From Oscillospiraceae bacterium (GTDB lineage Bacteria; Bacillota; Clostridia; Oscillospirales; Acutalibacteraceae), in NCBI GenBank assembly GCA_015066105.1, contig SVOY01000004.1, forward strand, positions 1 through 64,000: a DNA stretch of 64,000 nt. The letters run 5' to 3'. Positions 41,731 to 50,066 of the stretch are shown here, in pieces (positions within the stretch are counted from its first letter, which is position 1; every line of letters starts with the position of its first letter). The notes beneath the pieces were generated by a model. That model saw only the letters and a list, made by a program, of their open reading frames with translations. It was not told the origin of the DNA and ran no database searches. Both the position numbers and the translations under genes were made by a program.

Positions 41731-43479
41731 ATGAAAAATATTTATCAGGACGATTTTTCCTCAGAAATCCCCGTCAGCGATAAGGCCGTTTCAGAAAAGG
41801 GTACGGCCCCGCAAAAGCCCGTCCGCCCCGCCAGACACGCACCTCCGCCGATTAAAAGGTCGGTAATTACAAATAAAAATGATGCGCCCCCCGAAGCCGG
41901 TGCACAGACCGTGCCCTACGGACAGCCGGGCTTTTATCCTCAGCCCGTTTTCTATCAGCCCGATGCCAACGGTCAGCCCGTGCCCGTTTTTTATGCACCC
42001 GTTGCGCCACAGCAGTTTGCACCCTACACTCAGCCGACGGTTTCACCTGCGGCACCTCAGTCCGAGGCCGCAACCAACGATGCGGGCACAAGAGTGCTTT
42101 TTCAGAGTGCAGACTTTGACAAAAAGGATGACTTGCCAAGGCAAGACGGTTTCGGCCAAAGCAGCTTTTCCGGAAGCATTGACCTTACGGAAATCAACCT
42201 TGCTTCAAAAAAGCGCGCCCCCGCCCCCAAGGGCACCGAGGGCAGCTTCAGGGTTGACGAGATGGAAATCGGCACCTACGAGTTCAACATAATGACCGCA
42301 GGCCAGGGCGCAAAGGCAAAAAGCGTGCTCACCCCCGCAGAGGAGGCCGAGCAGGATGCTCTTCATGAGGAAAGCTACATAGACGAAATTTACGAGGACA
42401 GCTTTGAAGAAGAGGAAGAATACGACGAGCAGGATACAGCCGACGAAAAGGCGGAAAGCAAGCTCCCCTCAAGAGAAATTATCCGCCGCTCGGTGCTTGC
42501 CGTTGCGATAGTTGCAATAGTAATTGCAGCCGCAACGCTCATAAACGAATACCGTCTCCACCTGCAGAACAAAAGCCTTATGCAGGATATGTCAGAGCTG
42601 ATTATAACCGAACCTTCAACAGAGACCACAACACAGGGCAACAAAAAGCCGGACAAAGGTTCCGACAAGGAAATTCCCACCACTCTCCCGCTTCAGGAAA
42701 GACCCCTTAGCGTTGAGGAGCAGTGGGAGGTGCTCAGGCAGGAAAATCCCGACATCACCTTCCCCGAGGGGCTTCAGCTCAAATATGCAAAGCTCTACGC
42801 ACAGAATACGGACTTTGTAGGCTACCTCAAGGCAGAGGGCTCAGAGCTTGACACGCCCATTGTTCAGGGTGAGGATGACGAAGAATACGTTGAAAAGAAT
42901 TTTTACGGTGAAAGCACAAAATACGCCTGCCCCTTTGTAACCTATACAAACAAGATGCTGCCCCTTGACGGCAACACGGTCATTTACGGCCACCGTATGA
43001 GAGACGGCTCCATTTTCGGCACCCTTGACCAGTACAAAACCCTTGAGGGCTACAAAAAGGCTCCCGTTATTTCCTTTAACACTCTTTATAACGACTATAA
43101 TTTCAAAATTATCGCCGCAATGATTACAAACATTGACCCCAAGGACGATAACGGCTACGTATTCACCTATTACTGGACAAATCTCAACAACGAGCTCAAC
43201 ACCACGGCCTATCTCAATCAGCTGAGCCAGCGTTCACTTTACGATACGGGCGTTGACGTGCTCCCGACGGATAAGCTGCTTACACTTTCCACCTGCTGTA
43301 AGGATTTTGAAAACGCACGCTTCGTTATCGTTGCAAGGCTTGTACGTCCCGGTGAAAGCACCGAGGTTGACACAAGCCTCGCCGTTGAAAATCCCAACCC
43401 AAGATATCCGCAGGCTTACTACGATGAAAAAGGCGAAGAAAACCCCTTTGCCAACGCATATAAATGGGAGATTTCCTAA
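41731..43479 (+). CDS. Class B sortase with long cytoplasmic N-terminal region
   Basis: This 582-aa protein is far longer than usual sortases (about 220-250 aa). Residues 1-250 are cytoplasmic, disordered, Pro/Gln-rich (QPVPVFYAP-type repeats, about 70-110) then very acidic (about 215-245). A membrane helix lies at about 252-273 and a Thr-rich linker follows. The sortase domain has the catalytic His in VIYGHRM (about 419-425), Cys in LTLSTCCKD (about 512-520) and Arg in FVIVARLVR (about 526-534), the class B pattern. It is 1 base after cinA and 15 before the SpoIID-type gene. A substrate with a sorting signal is not evident here. Confidence 0.9.
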   Translation: MKNIYQDDFSSEIPVSDKAVSEKGTAPQKPVRPARHAPPPIKRSVITNKNDAPPEAGAQTVPYGQPGFYPQPVFYQPDANGQPVPVFYAPVAPQQFAPYTQPTVSPAAPQSEAATNDAGTRVLFQSADFDKKDDLPRQDGFGQSSFSGSIDLTEINLASKKRAPAPKGTEGSFRVDEMEIGTYEFNIMTAGQGAKAKSVLTPAEEAEQDALHEESYIDEIYEDSFEEEEEYDEQDTADEKAESKLPSREIIRRSVLAVAIVAIVIAAATLINEYRLHLQNKSLMQDMSELIITEPSTETTTQGNKKPDKGSDKEIPTTLPLQERPLSVEEQWEVLRQENPDITFPEGLQLKYAKLYAQNTDFVGYLKAEGSELDTPIVQGEDDEEYVEKNFYGESTKYACPFVTYTNKMLPLDGNTVIYGHRMRDGSIFGTLDQYKTLEGYKKAPVISFNTLYNDYNFKIIAAMITNIDPKDDNGYVFTYYWTNLNNELNTTAYLNQLSQRSLYDTGVDVLPTDKLLTLSTCCKDFENARFVIVARLVRPGESTEVDTSLAVENPNPRYPQAYYDEKGEENPFANAYKWEIS

Positions 43480-43494
43480 AAGTTGGAGGTTAAA

Positions 43495-45708
43495 ATGATA
43501 AGACTATTTACTTTGGATGACATTTCAGCATTTTCCTCAGATACCGTTTATAAAATCGGTCTTGCCGCAGAGCCCTTCGGTCTTCGCGACGAAAACGTCA
43601 CATCCTTCCCCTCGCGCGATGAGCTTTGCAACGAGGCTCTTGTTGCAACACAAAACGGCGACTATGTAATTGTTGCCTGCGAGTGCAAGGAATATAACTC
43701 CTTTAAAAGAGAGCTTATTTCAAGGCTTCTTCTCGAGGAATACGAAAGCGATGAAATCAAGGACCTTATCGCTCTGCACGCAGGTGAGGACATTGCAGAC
43801 ATTGACCTTACGGGTCACAGCCTTGTCCCCCGCGGAAGCATTTATCACTTTACCGCAGACGGCCTTTACTGCGGCTTTACCGCAGAGGTGCTTCACGGTA
43901 GACTCACCTGTCTGCCCCTTGACTTCCTTCGCATTGACGAGGCTCTTACAAGCCTTGTTGAGGATGTGCTTGAGCCGCTTGACGCACTTTCAAGGGGTGA
44001 AAGACCTCCCATAAGAATGCCCGAGGCAGATATTCTCACCCACGTTGAGCAGATGGTTGAAAGCCTTTCCTCCTCAGAGCTTCGCCTTGCCCTTGCAACC
44101 GGCGAGGCAACCATGTGGGTTTACAACCTTTATGACAAGGTGCCCGCGCTTACGGACAGAATCAGCTTTGTTGAGGTTGTTGACGAGGACGGAGAAGCCC
44201 TTCAGGAGGCCACTGCCGAAACCGAATCCGTTAGAATTATCCGCCACGCCCGTGAGGCAATGTCAAATTCGGGTGCAGATATGGGCGGTGCCGTTTCGGA
44301 AATCTATTCAACGGAAAACGAAAACGGCAAAACCCTTTACTTTGCTTATGCCGCCATTGTTGACAAGGGCACCGCAAAGGCAAAAAAAATCACCACAACC
44401 AACCCAGAGGACCTTACGGCAATTCTCCCCCACGCACTGAGCGTGCTCACCTCACTTATCAAGGCAAAGGCAGAAAAATCCCTCGAGGCTCTTTCTGCCG
44501 CAAAAAGGCTTTACGAGGACGACGTTGACACAGAGCCCTCAATGCCCACACCGCCCGCAAAGGACAAGCCCCTTTCAAAAAATATGATGATAGGTGCAAT
44601 CTGCGCTCTCGCACTTGCCGTTATCATTCCCGTTATTCTTGTTGTAAGCCTTGTAAGCAAGCCCGAGCCCACAACAACCACTCTGCCCCCCATTTCCTCC
44701 ACAACAACCACGGCTCCCCCTCAGACTACAACGGGCAACAACATTTTCAGCCCCACGGACAATCAGGTTACGGTTAACCCCGCTGTTACCGAGCCCGTAG
44801 CTCCCGACGTTTCCGTATCGGACACCTCTGCGCCCTCATCTTCAACAAGCGGCGACTTCACCTTCTACGTTTTCGGCTACGGCCACGGCGTTGGTATGAG
44901 CCAGACGGGTGCAAACTACCTTGCAGGCCTCGGCTGGAGCTGGGCAGATATTCTCGCCCACTACTATTATGATGCAGAGGGCAAAACCTACATCGTTACG
45001 GGCGAAAAGTATCCCGATAAAATCACCTACGAGGGCAAGCAGTACTCCACAAGAGAATATCTTGCAAGAGCCCTTGAGGCAGAAATGCCCTCATCATCAA
45101 ACCTTGAGGCCCTTAAGGCTCAGGTGGTTGCCCTTTATACCTTTGCAAGATACTACAACGCAGAGGCTGTTGCAGACAGAAGCCCCGTGTTCACCGCAAA
45201 GCTTACAAAAAGCTCACACGCCTTCCTTGCAGAAAGCAAAACTCCCACACCCAACACCTATGCGGCCGTTGATGCAATTATTGCAATCGGCCCCTATATT
45301 GAAAATAACGGCGTAACCGCCCTTACCCCCTACCACGCTATGAGTGCAGGTAAAACAACCTCCTACTACAACTGCTGGGGCAAGGACAGCGGCACAAGCG
45401 TTTCATATCTCAGCGGTGCAAGAACCTCAATAGGCGACTACTATGACGAAAACTTCAAGTCAACGGTTACAATCTCAAGCTCAGAGCTTCGCGCACTCGC
45501 CTCAGAGCAGGGCATTGAGCTTTCCGGTGACCCCGCAACCTGGCTGAGCATCATCAGCCACGACGCCGCCGTAAGAGAGGATATCGGCTACGTTTCCTCA
45601 ATCAAGGTCGGCAGCAAGGTTATGACGGGTAACGATTTCAGAATCAAGCTTCTCGGCGGCAGAATCCGCTCTCACTGCTTTGCAATTACCTATACCCCCA
45701 CTGCTTGA
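43495..45708 (+). CDS. Fusion: degenerate CinA-like region, membrane helix, circularly permuted SpoIID/LytB domain
   Basis: The start at 43495 follows GGAGG; 737 aa. Residues 1-340 appear homologous to the neighbouring CinA along both domains: SLVPRGSIYHF aligns with ALMPEASIILE, and SGADMGGAVSEIYS with SGADFGVSVTGMAG. The ESCTGG and TGGLGPT motifs are lost, so it should be inactive. A membrane helix lies at about 362-386, then a Thr/Pro/Ser linker. The outside part is SpoIID/LytB-like, but the GYGHGVGMSQTG motif (about 461-472), normally C-terminal, precedes the AEMPSS...LEALKAQ motif (about 529-542). The protein ends where standard SpoIID would continue into GHGVGMSQ. SpoIID enzymes are lytic transglycosylases acting on peptidoglycan. 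Confidence 0.85.
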   Translation: MIRLFTLDDISAFSSDTVYKIGLAAEPFGLRDENVTSFPSRDELCNEALVATQNGDYVIVACECKEYNSFKRELISRLLLEEYESDEIKDLIALHAGEDIADIDLTGHSLVPRGSIYHFTADGLYCGFTAEVLHGRLTCLPLDFLRIDEALTSLVEDVLEPLDALSRGERPPIRMPEADILTHVEQMVESLSSSELRLALATGEATMWVYNLYDKVPALTDRISFVEVVDEDGEALQEATAETESVRIIRHAREAMSNSGADMGGAVSEIYSTENENGKTLYFAYAAIVDKGTAKAKKITTTNPEDLTAILPHALSVLTSLIKAKAEKSLEALSAAKRLYEDDVDTEPSMPTPPAKDKPLSKNMMIGAICALALAVIIPVILVVSLVSKPEPTTTTLPPISSTTTTAPPQTTTGNNIFSPTDNQVTVNPAVTEPVAPDVSVSDTSAPSSSTSGDFTFYVFGYGHGVGMSQTGANYLAGLGWSWADILAHYYYDAEGKTYIVTGEKYPDKITYEGKQYSTREYLARALEAEMPSSSNLEALKAQVVALYTFARYYNAEAVADRSPVFTAKLTKSSHAFLAESKTPTPNTYAAVDAIIAIGPYIENNGVTALTPYHAMSAGKTTSYYNCWGKDSGTSVSYLSGARTSIGDYYDENFKSTVTISSSELRALASEQGIELSGDPATWLSIISHDAAVREDIGYVSSIKVGSKVMTGNDFRIKLLGGRIRSHCFAITYTPTA

Positions 45709-45733
45709 CAATAAGCCTTATTTATTGTATACT
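45705..45733 (+). promoter_or_regulatory. Promoter of fba
   Basis: TTGACA (45705-45710) overlaps the stop codon of the SpoIID-type gene; TATACT (45728-45733) follows after 17 bases. Confidence 0.8.
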
Positions 45734-45781
45734 TTTGAAAGCAAATTATTTTAAATCAATTCATATAAAGGAGTAATTATC

Positions 45782-46717
45782 ATGGCATTAGTTACAACAA
45801 AAAAGATGTTTGAGGATGCTTACAAGGGCGGCTACGCCATCGGTGCCTTCAACGTAAACAACATGGAAATCATCCAGGGTATCACAAGAGCTGCCAAAAA
45901 GCACAACTCACCCGTTATCCTTCAGGTTTCCGCAGGCGCAAGAAAGTACGCTTCACACGATTACCTTGTTGCAATGGTAAAGGCTGCAGCTGAAGAAACA
46001 GGCCTTCCCATCGCTCTTCACCTTGACCACGGCCCCGACTTTGAAACCTGCAAGTCCTGCATTGACGGCGGCTTCACATCAGTTATGATTGACGGCTCAC
46101 ACCTTGACTACGAAGAGAATGTTGCTCTTACAAAGAAGGTTGTTGACTATGCACACGCACACGGCGTTGTTGTTGAAGGCGAGCTCGGTCAGCTTGCAGG
46201 CATTGAGGACGATGTTAACGTAAGCGAAGAGGATGCAAACTTCACAGACCCCGCTCAGGTTTACGATTTTGTTACAAGAACAGGCGTTGACTCACTTGCA
46301 ATCGCTATCGGTACAAGCCACGGTGCTTACAAGTTCAAGCCCGGCCAGAAGCCCCAGCTCCGCTTTGACATTCTCAAGGAGGTTGAAGAAAAGCTTCCCG
46401 GCTTCCCCATCGTTCTCCACGGTGCTTCATCAGTTAACCAGGATGACGTTAAGACAATCAACGAGTTCGGCGGCGAGATGCCCGATGCTATCGGTATCCC
46501 CGAGGAAATGCTCCGCGAGGCTGCTTCAATGGCAGTTTGCAAAATCAATGTTGACTCCGACATCCGTATTGCAATGACAGCTGCTGTGCGCAAGCACTTC
46601 TCACAGAACCCCAAGCACTTTGACCCCAGACAGTATCTCACCCCCGCAAGAGACGCTATTGAGGGCGTTGTTTCACACAAGATTGAAACAGTTCTCGGCT
46701 GCGCAGATAAGGCATAA
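45782..46717 (+). CDS. fba: Class II fructose-1,6-bisphosphate aldolase
   Basis: This 311-aa zinc enzyme splits fructose 1,6-bisphosphate in glycolysis. Motifs: GYAIGAFNVNN (17-27), the Asp/His pair LHLDHGPDFETC (about 79-90), FTSVMIDGSHLDYEEN (about 95-110), VEGELGQLAG (about 131-140), IAIGTSHGAYKF (about 174-185) and VLHGASS (about 208-214). Codon use is strongly biased toward single codons (AAG, GTT, CTT), as expected of a highly expressed gene. It has its own promoter and a strong terminator. Confidence 0.96.
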   Translation: MALVTTKKMFEDAYKGGYAIGAFNVNNMEIIQGITRAAKKHNSPVILQVSAGARKYASHDYLVAMVKAAAEETGLPIALHLDHGPDFETCKSCIDGGFTSVMIDGSHLDYEENVALTKKVVDYAHAHGVVVEGELGQLAGIEDDVNVSEEDANFTDPAQVYDFVTRTGVDSLAIAIGTSHGAYKFKPGQKPQLRFDILKEVEEKLPGFPIVLHGASSVNQDDVKTINEFGGEMPDAIGIPEEMLREAASMAVCKINVDSDIRIAMTAAVRKHFSQNPKHFDPRQYLTPARDAIEGVVSHKIETVLGCADKA

Positions 46718-46718
46718 G

Positions 46719-46746
46719 AAAAAACGCCCTACGGGGCGTTTTTTTA
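46719..46746 (+). terminator. Terminator of fba
   Basis: AAAAAACGCCC-TACG-GGGCGTTTTTT: a perfect 11-bp stem (tight loop) with U tail. Confidence 0.9.
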
Positions 46747-46776
46747 GTAGTCAGTAGTCAGAAGCCAGTAGTCAGG
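46745..46776 (+). repeat. Heptanucleotide tract (TAGTCAG-type)
   Basis: Four units (TAGTAGT, CAGTAGT, CAGAAGC, CAGTAGT) begin inside the T run of the fba terminator. The remaining gap up to 47033 holds the left inverted repeat of the next element, and no other gene. Confidence 0.7.
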
Positions 46777-47033
46777 GATGAGGGCAAAATGAATATGACA
46801 GTGCAAAGAATGTAAAGTTCTTTTGATTACTTTTCTTTCAAGAAAAGTAATGCCCGACCGGCGAGGTCATAAAACAAATTACACCGTTAAGACTTTTAAG
46901 TTTTAACGGTGTTTTGTTATAAAAAGTATCATTTTGAATACTTTTATACTGCAAAAGTATTATTTTTAATATTGCATTTTCACGTGAAATGTAATATGCT
47001 TTTATCATACCAAATAAAAAGGAAGAAAATACA

Positions 47034-47864
47034 ATGGCAGAAAACAAAAAGAGAAAAAGACAAAAGAAAAGGAAAAAGCCCTATCCGCCACTGTCGAAAA
47101 CGGATAAACTGCTGTATATCATATTCGATGTTTTGGGCGCAATTGTCCTTTTCGGCTCAGTGTTCGGGTATCTTTACTTTGCACCGAAAATTGTTTTCAA
47201 AAACCCGGATGTGCTTGCTTTTAAGGAAAGAACAACCATTTTCCTTATATTCCCATTCTTTTTTGTGTGGTTGATAGTTTTATTTGACAGCACAAGAAAA
47301 AGGTTGCCCGTTTTCGGCAACAAAAAGGTTGACTATTACAACACTCTCAAATTCCGCTTTGTTCTTCCTCTTTTTGACAAAAGGTATCAGCATATTGAAA
47401 GCTGTCAAAAGGCAAAAAAGAAGTTTTTTAAGAAAGCATCAATATGGTCTGTTGTTTTTGCCATGCTTTTCGGCATAGGCTTACTCGGCTACACAGGGCG
47501 TCACGAATTTCACGATAACGGAATTACAACCTACAGTGTTTTCAATAATCCTATTAAGGAATACAGCTACGATGAGGTTGAAAGCTATGAAATAAGTGCC
47601 GAAAGAGATATTCATATCGGTCACGGTAAATATTCAACAAGCTACACAACCTATTATCTGTACCTTACGGTAAGGCTCAATAACGGTAAAAGCTTTTCTG
47701 CCGAATACGGCTTCACACGGGATATCCACGCAATGAAGGAGCTTGATAGCCTGCTTGCAGGCAAGCCTAAAACAACAGATGCCGCCCATCTTACTGAGTT
47801 TATAAACAGACATGACTTTACTGACAGTGAGCTTAAGGTCTTATATGAGCTTTTTGAGCAGTAA
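47034..47864 (+). CDS. Membrane protein of unknown function inside the inverted-repeat cassette
   Basis: I do not recognise this 276-aa protein. It begins with a strongly basic segment (KKRKRQKKRKKP, 5-16), has two membrane helices (about 27-47 and 64-82), a basic cytoplasmic loop (about 85-138), a third helix (about 138-158), and a C-terminal beta-rich domain with YDEVESYEIS, TYYLYLTVRLNNGKSFS and a final helix. Its A/T-rich codons differ from those of fba and galM. A good ribosome binding site, AAAGGAAG, precedes the ATG. It may be cargo of the cassette. Confidence 0.7.
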   Translation: MAENKKRKRQKKRKKPYPPLSKTDKLLYIIFDVLGAIVLFGSVFGYLYFAPKIVFKNPDVLAFKERTTIFLIFPFFFVWLIVLFDSTRKRLPVFGNKKVDYYNTLKFRFVLPLFDKRYQHIESCQKAKKKFFKKASIWSVVFAMLFGIGLLGYTGRHEFHDNGITTYSVFNNPIKEYSYDEVESYEISAERDIHIGHGKYSTSYTTYYLYLTVRLNNGKSFSAEYGFTRDIHAMKELDSLLAGKPKTTDAAHLTEFINRHDFTDSELKVLYELFEQ

Positions 47865-47886
47865 AGCATACTGCGACAAGCACAAA

Positions 47887-47910
47887 GGTCACGGATTTTA
47901 CTCCGTGACC
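47887..47910 (+). terminator. Hairpin after the cassette gene
   Basis: A perfect 9-bp stem GGTCACGGA/TCCGTGACC, 23 bases past the stop codon; the T tract is poor. Confidence 0.55.
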
Positions 47911-48004
47911 TCGTCTGTTAATACGATTGTTTTATGACCTCGCCGGTCGGGCGTTACTTTCTTATAAGAAAGTAACCAAAGAATTTTTACTGTCCTTCGG
48001 ACTT

Positions 48005-48907
48005 TTAATAGCTGTATCTCAGGCCCTCAATCCATTCGCCCTTGATGAAATCTCTGCCGCGTACAACAATTTCATTTTCATAAACCTCGATAACAATACC
48101 GTCGCCTGCTGCATAATCTACAGTTTCGGTACAACGGGGAAGGTTGATGCAGTCAACACCGCCTACATTGTAGAAATTATCCTCGCCGAGGTCATCGTGA
48201 ATGTGACCGTGTACATAGATAAGCTTATCATAGCCCTTGCAAAGGTTGATAAGACTGTCTGCGGGAACACCCTCAAGGTAGTTGATGGGATGATGGTTGA
48301 ACACAACAATCGGTGCATTCTTTGCCTTTGCCTCATCAAGTACGCCTGCAAACCAGTTAAGCTGTTCCTCTGACATAATGCTTGTGTTTACTGTAAGGTC
48401 CTCAAGGCTGAGGAAAATCATATAACAACCGTTTACTACTCTGTAATAATAGCCCTCACCTACATTGTTTCCGAGGAAGAGTCTGTTATTTGTAATAAAG
48501 TTGTTTTTGTGGTCAAGATAATCGCCTGTACCGTTGCCGATATCGTGGTTACCCATAACAGCAAAGTTCTTTTCGGCAGGCATTACACCTCTTATACCAA
48601 GATAGAAGAAAAGGTTTTCGAGAAGCTGACCGTTCATAACGTTGTCGCCTGTATAAACAGCTGCGTCAACATCCTCGCCGCCCTTGATTCCTTCAAGCAC
48701 TGCCTTGAAGTTATTGAAGCTTGTGGGATTGTTTGTTTCAACGTGAATGTCTGAAACTACTGCAAAGCTTGCTACAAGCTCTTCAGGCTTTTCTGCTGTG
48801 TATTTTGCTCCTGTGCTGTCGAAAGCAGGTGAAAGCATCATAAGCAATGTAAGTACAGTTGCAATAAGGTCTTTTGCAAAATTGAAAATTGTCTGAATAT
48901 CCATCAT
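48005..48907 (-). CDS. Calcineurin-like metallophosphoesterase
   Basis: This 300-aa protein has the whole metallophosphoesterase ligand series: SDIHVE (about 52-57), YTGDNVMNG (about 85-93), MGNHDIGNG (about 117-125), VVFNHHPIN (about 204-212) and YVHGHIHDD (about 233-241). An N-terminal hydrophobic stretch (about 8-27) suggests export or membrane attachment. The substrate is unknown. It follows galM by 28 bases and is probably co-transcribed. Its 3' end lies 20 bases from the right repeat of the neighbouring cassette. Confidence 0.9.
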   Translation of the reverse strand: MMDIQTIFNFAKDLIATVLTLLMMLSPAFDSTGAKYTAEKPEELVASFAVVSDIHVETNNPTSFNNFKAVLEGIKGGEDVDAAVYTGDNVMNGQLLENLFFYLGIRGVMPAEKNFAVMGNHDIGNGTGDYLDHKNNFITNNRLFLGNNVGEGYYYRVVNGCYMIFLSLEDLTVNTSIMSEEQLNWFAGVLDEAKAKNAPIVVFNHHPINYLEGVPADSLINLCKGYDKLIYVHGHIHDDLGEDNFYNVGGVDCINLPRCTETVDYAAGDGIVIEVYENEIVVRGRDFIKGEWIEGLRYSY

Positions 48908-48935
48908 TATTCTCCTTCTTTATTTAAATTATGAA

Positions 48936-49976
48936 TTAAACCTTGAAAATCGTAAGACTTTCAAATTTTTCACCTTTTTTAAATGTGCACTGGGGGAAAT
49001 CGGGATGATTCGGTGTGTCGGGATAATACTGGGTTTCAAGGCAGAAGCCGTAGTGCTTGCCGAGCTTTATTCCGCCCTTGCCGACTTCACTGCCGTCAAG
49101 GAAGTTGCCCGTGTAAAGCTGAACACCGGGAAGGTCGCTCCAAACCTCAAGCTTTCTGCCGCTTTTTTCGTCCCTTGCCTTTGCAACAAGGCGAAGCTTG
49201 CCCTTTTCTCCGTTTACGCAGAAGTTGTGGTCATAGCCGCGGCACATAATAAGCTGCTCATCGTCTGCGCCTATATCCCTGCCGATTTTCTTGCCCTCAG
49301 TAAAGTCAAAAGCTGTACCCTTTACGCTCCTTAATTCGCCCGTGGGGATGCTGTCGGCATCTGTGGGAGTATAGTAATCACAGTTGAGTATAAGCTCTGT
49401 GTCAAGCACGTCGCCGTTTTCCAAACCGCCGAGATTGAAATAAGCGTGATTTGTCATATTGATAACAGTATCCTTATCACTGACCGCCTTATAGTGAATT
49501 TCAAGCTCGTTTCTGTCTGTAAGCACATATGTTACGGTTACGTCAAGGTTGCCGGGAAAGCCCTCCTTGCCGTCGGGGCTTTTGTAGGTGAATTCCACTG
49601 CATCGTCGTCAATGATAATGGCATTCCAGATTGCGCTGTTGAACTCTCCGCCGCCGTGAAGGCAGGTTTTGCCCTTTTCGTTCTGCGTAACCTGATATTC
49701 CTCACCGCCCACGGTGAACCTTCCGCCGCAGAGTCTGTTTGCATACTGGCCGATAATGTTACCCGTATAGGTGCCCGATGCCATATGACCCGCCACGGTG
49801 TCAAAGCCCATAATAATATCGCCGTATTTGCCGTCCTTGTCGGGGCAGCTGAAGCTCTGAAGGGTTGCACCCCTTGTAATAATGCCTGCCGAAACACCGT
49901 TATTGTTTTCAATGGTAAAAAGGTGAACGGGTGTGCCGTCGGACATTGTGTCAAAAAGTGTTTTTGTAATGCTCAT
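48936..49976 (-). CDS. galM: Aldose 1-epimerase (galactose mutarotase)
   Basis: This 346-aa enzyme interconverts alpha and beta anomers of galactose or glucose. Landmarks: GATLQSFSCPDKDGKYGDII (about 35-54), the GQYANRLCGG loop (about 75-84), INMTNHAYFNLGG with the catalytic His (about 168-180), and CLETQYYPDTPNHPDFP with the catalytic Glu (about 309-325). AAAGGAG is the ribosome binding site. It probably serves the oligosaccharide breakdown genes nearby. Confidence 0.95.
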   Translation of the reverse strand: MSITKTLFDTMSDGTPVHLFTIENNNGVSAGIITRGATLQSFSCPDKDGKYGDIIMGFDTVAGHMASGTYTGNIIGQYANRLCGGRFTVGGEEYQVTQNEKGKTCLHGGGEFNSAIWNAIIIDDDAVEFTYKSPDGKEGFPGNLDVTVTYVLTDRNELEIHYKAVSDKDTVINMTNHAYFNLGGLENGDVLDTELILNCDYYTPTDADSIPTGELRSVKGTAFDFTEGKKIGRDIGADDEQLIMCRGYDHNFCVNGEKGKLRLVAKARDEKSGRKLEVWSDLPGVQLYTGNFLDGSEVGKGGIKLGKHYGFCLETQYYPDTPNHPDFPQCTFKKGEKFESLTIFKV

Positions 49977-49998
49977 ACTGTTCTCCTTTAGCTAATAA

Positions 49999-50032
49999 AA
50001 AATTAACCGATATTTTCCTGTCGGTTAATTTT
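49999..50032 (-). terminator. Terminator of the DUF554-EamA operon
   Basis: A perfect 12-bp stem AAAATTAACCGA/TCGGTTAATTTT with 10-base loop, between the EamA stop and the galM start. Confidence 0.75.
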
Positions 50033-50066
50033 AACACACATTTTTCCGTTTGTAAATTAAATTTTA

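Larger units (their letters stand above)
46818..47983. mobile_element. Single-gene cassette bounded by about 58-bp inverted repeats
   Basis: The segment 46818-46877 is repeated in inverted orientation at 47927-47983, with identity over the 27 bases GCCCGACCGGCGAGGTCATAAAACAA-type core and a GTTACTTT...AAAGTAAC-type hairpin in each arm. Between them are one gene (47034-47864) with its own hairpins on both sides (46881-46912 and 47887-47910). No transposase is present. The cassette lies between two well-formed housekeeping genes and has lower G+C than they have. Confidence 0.75.
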
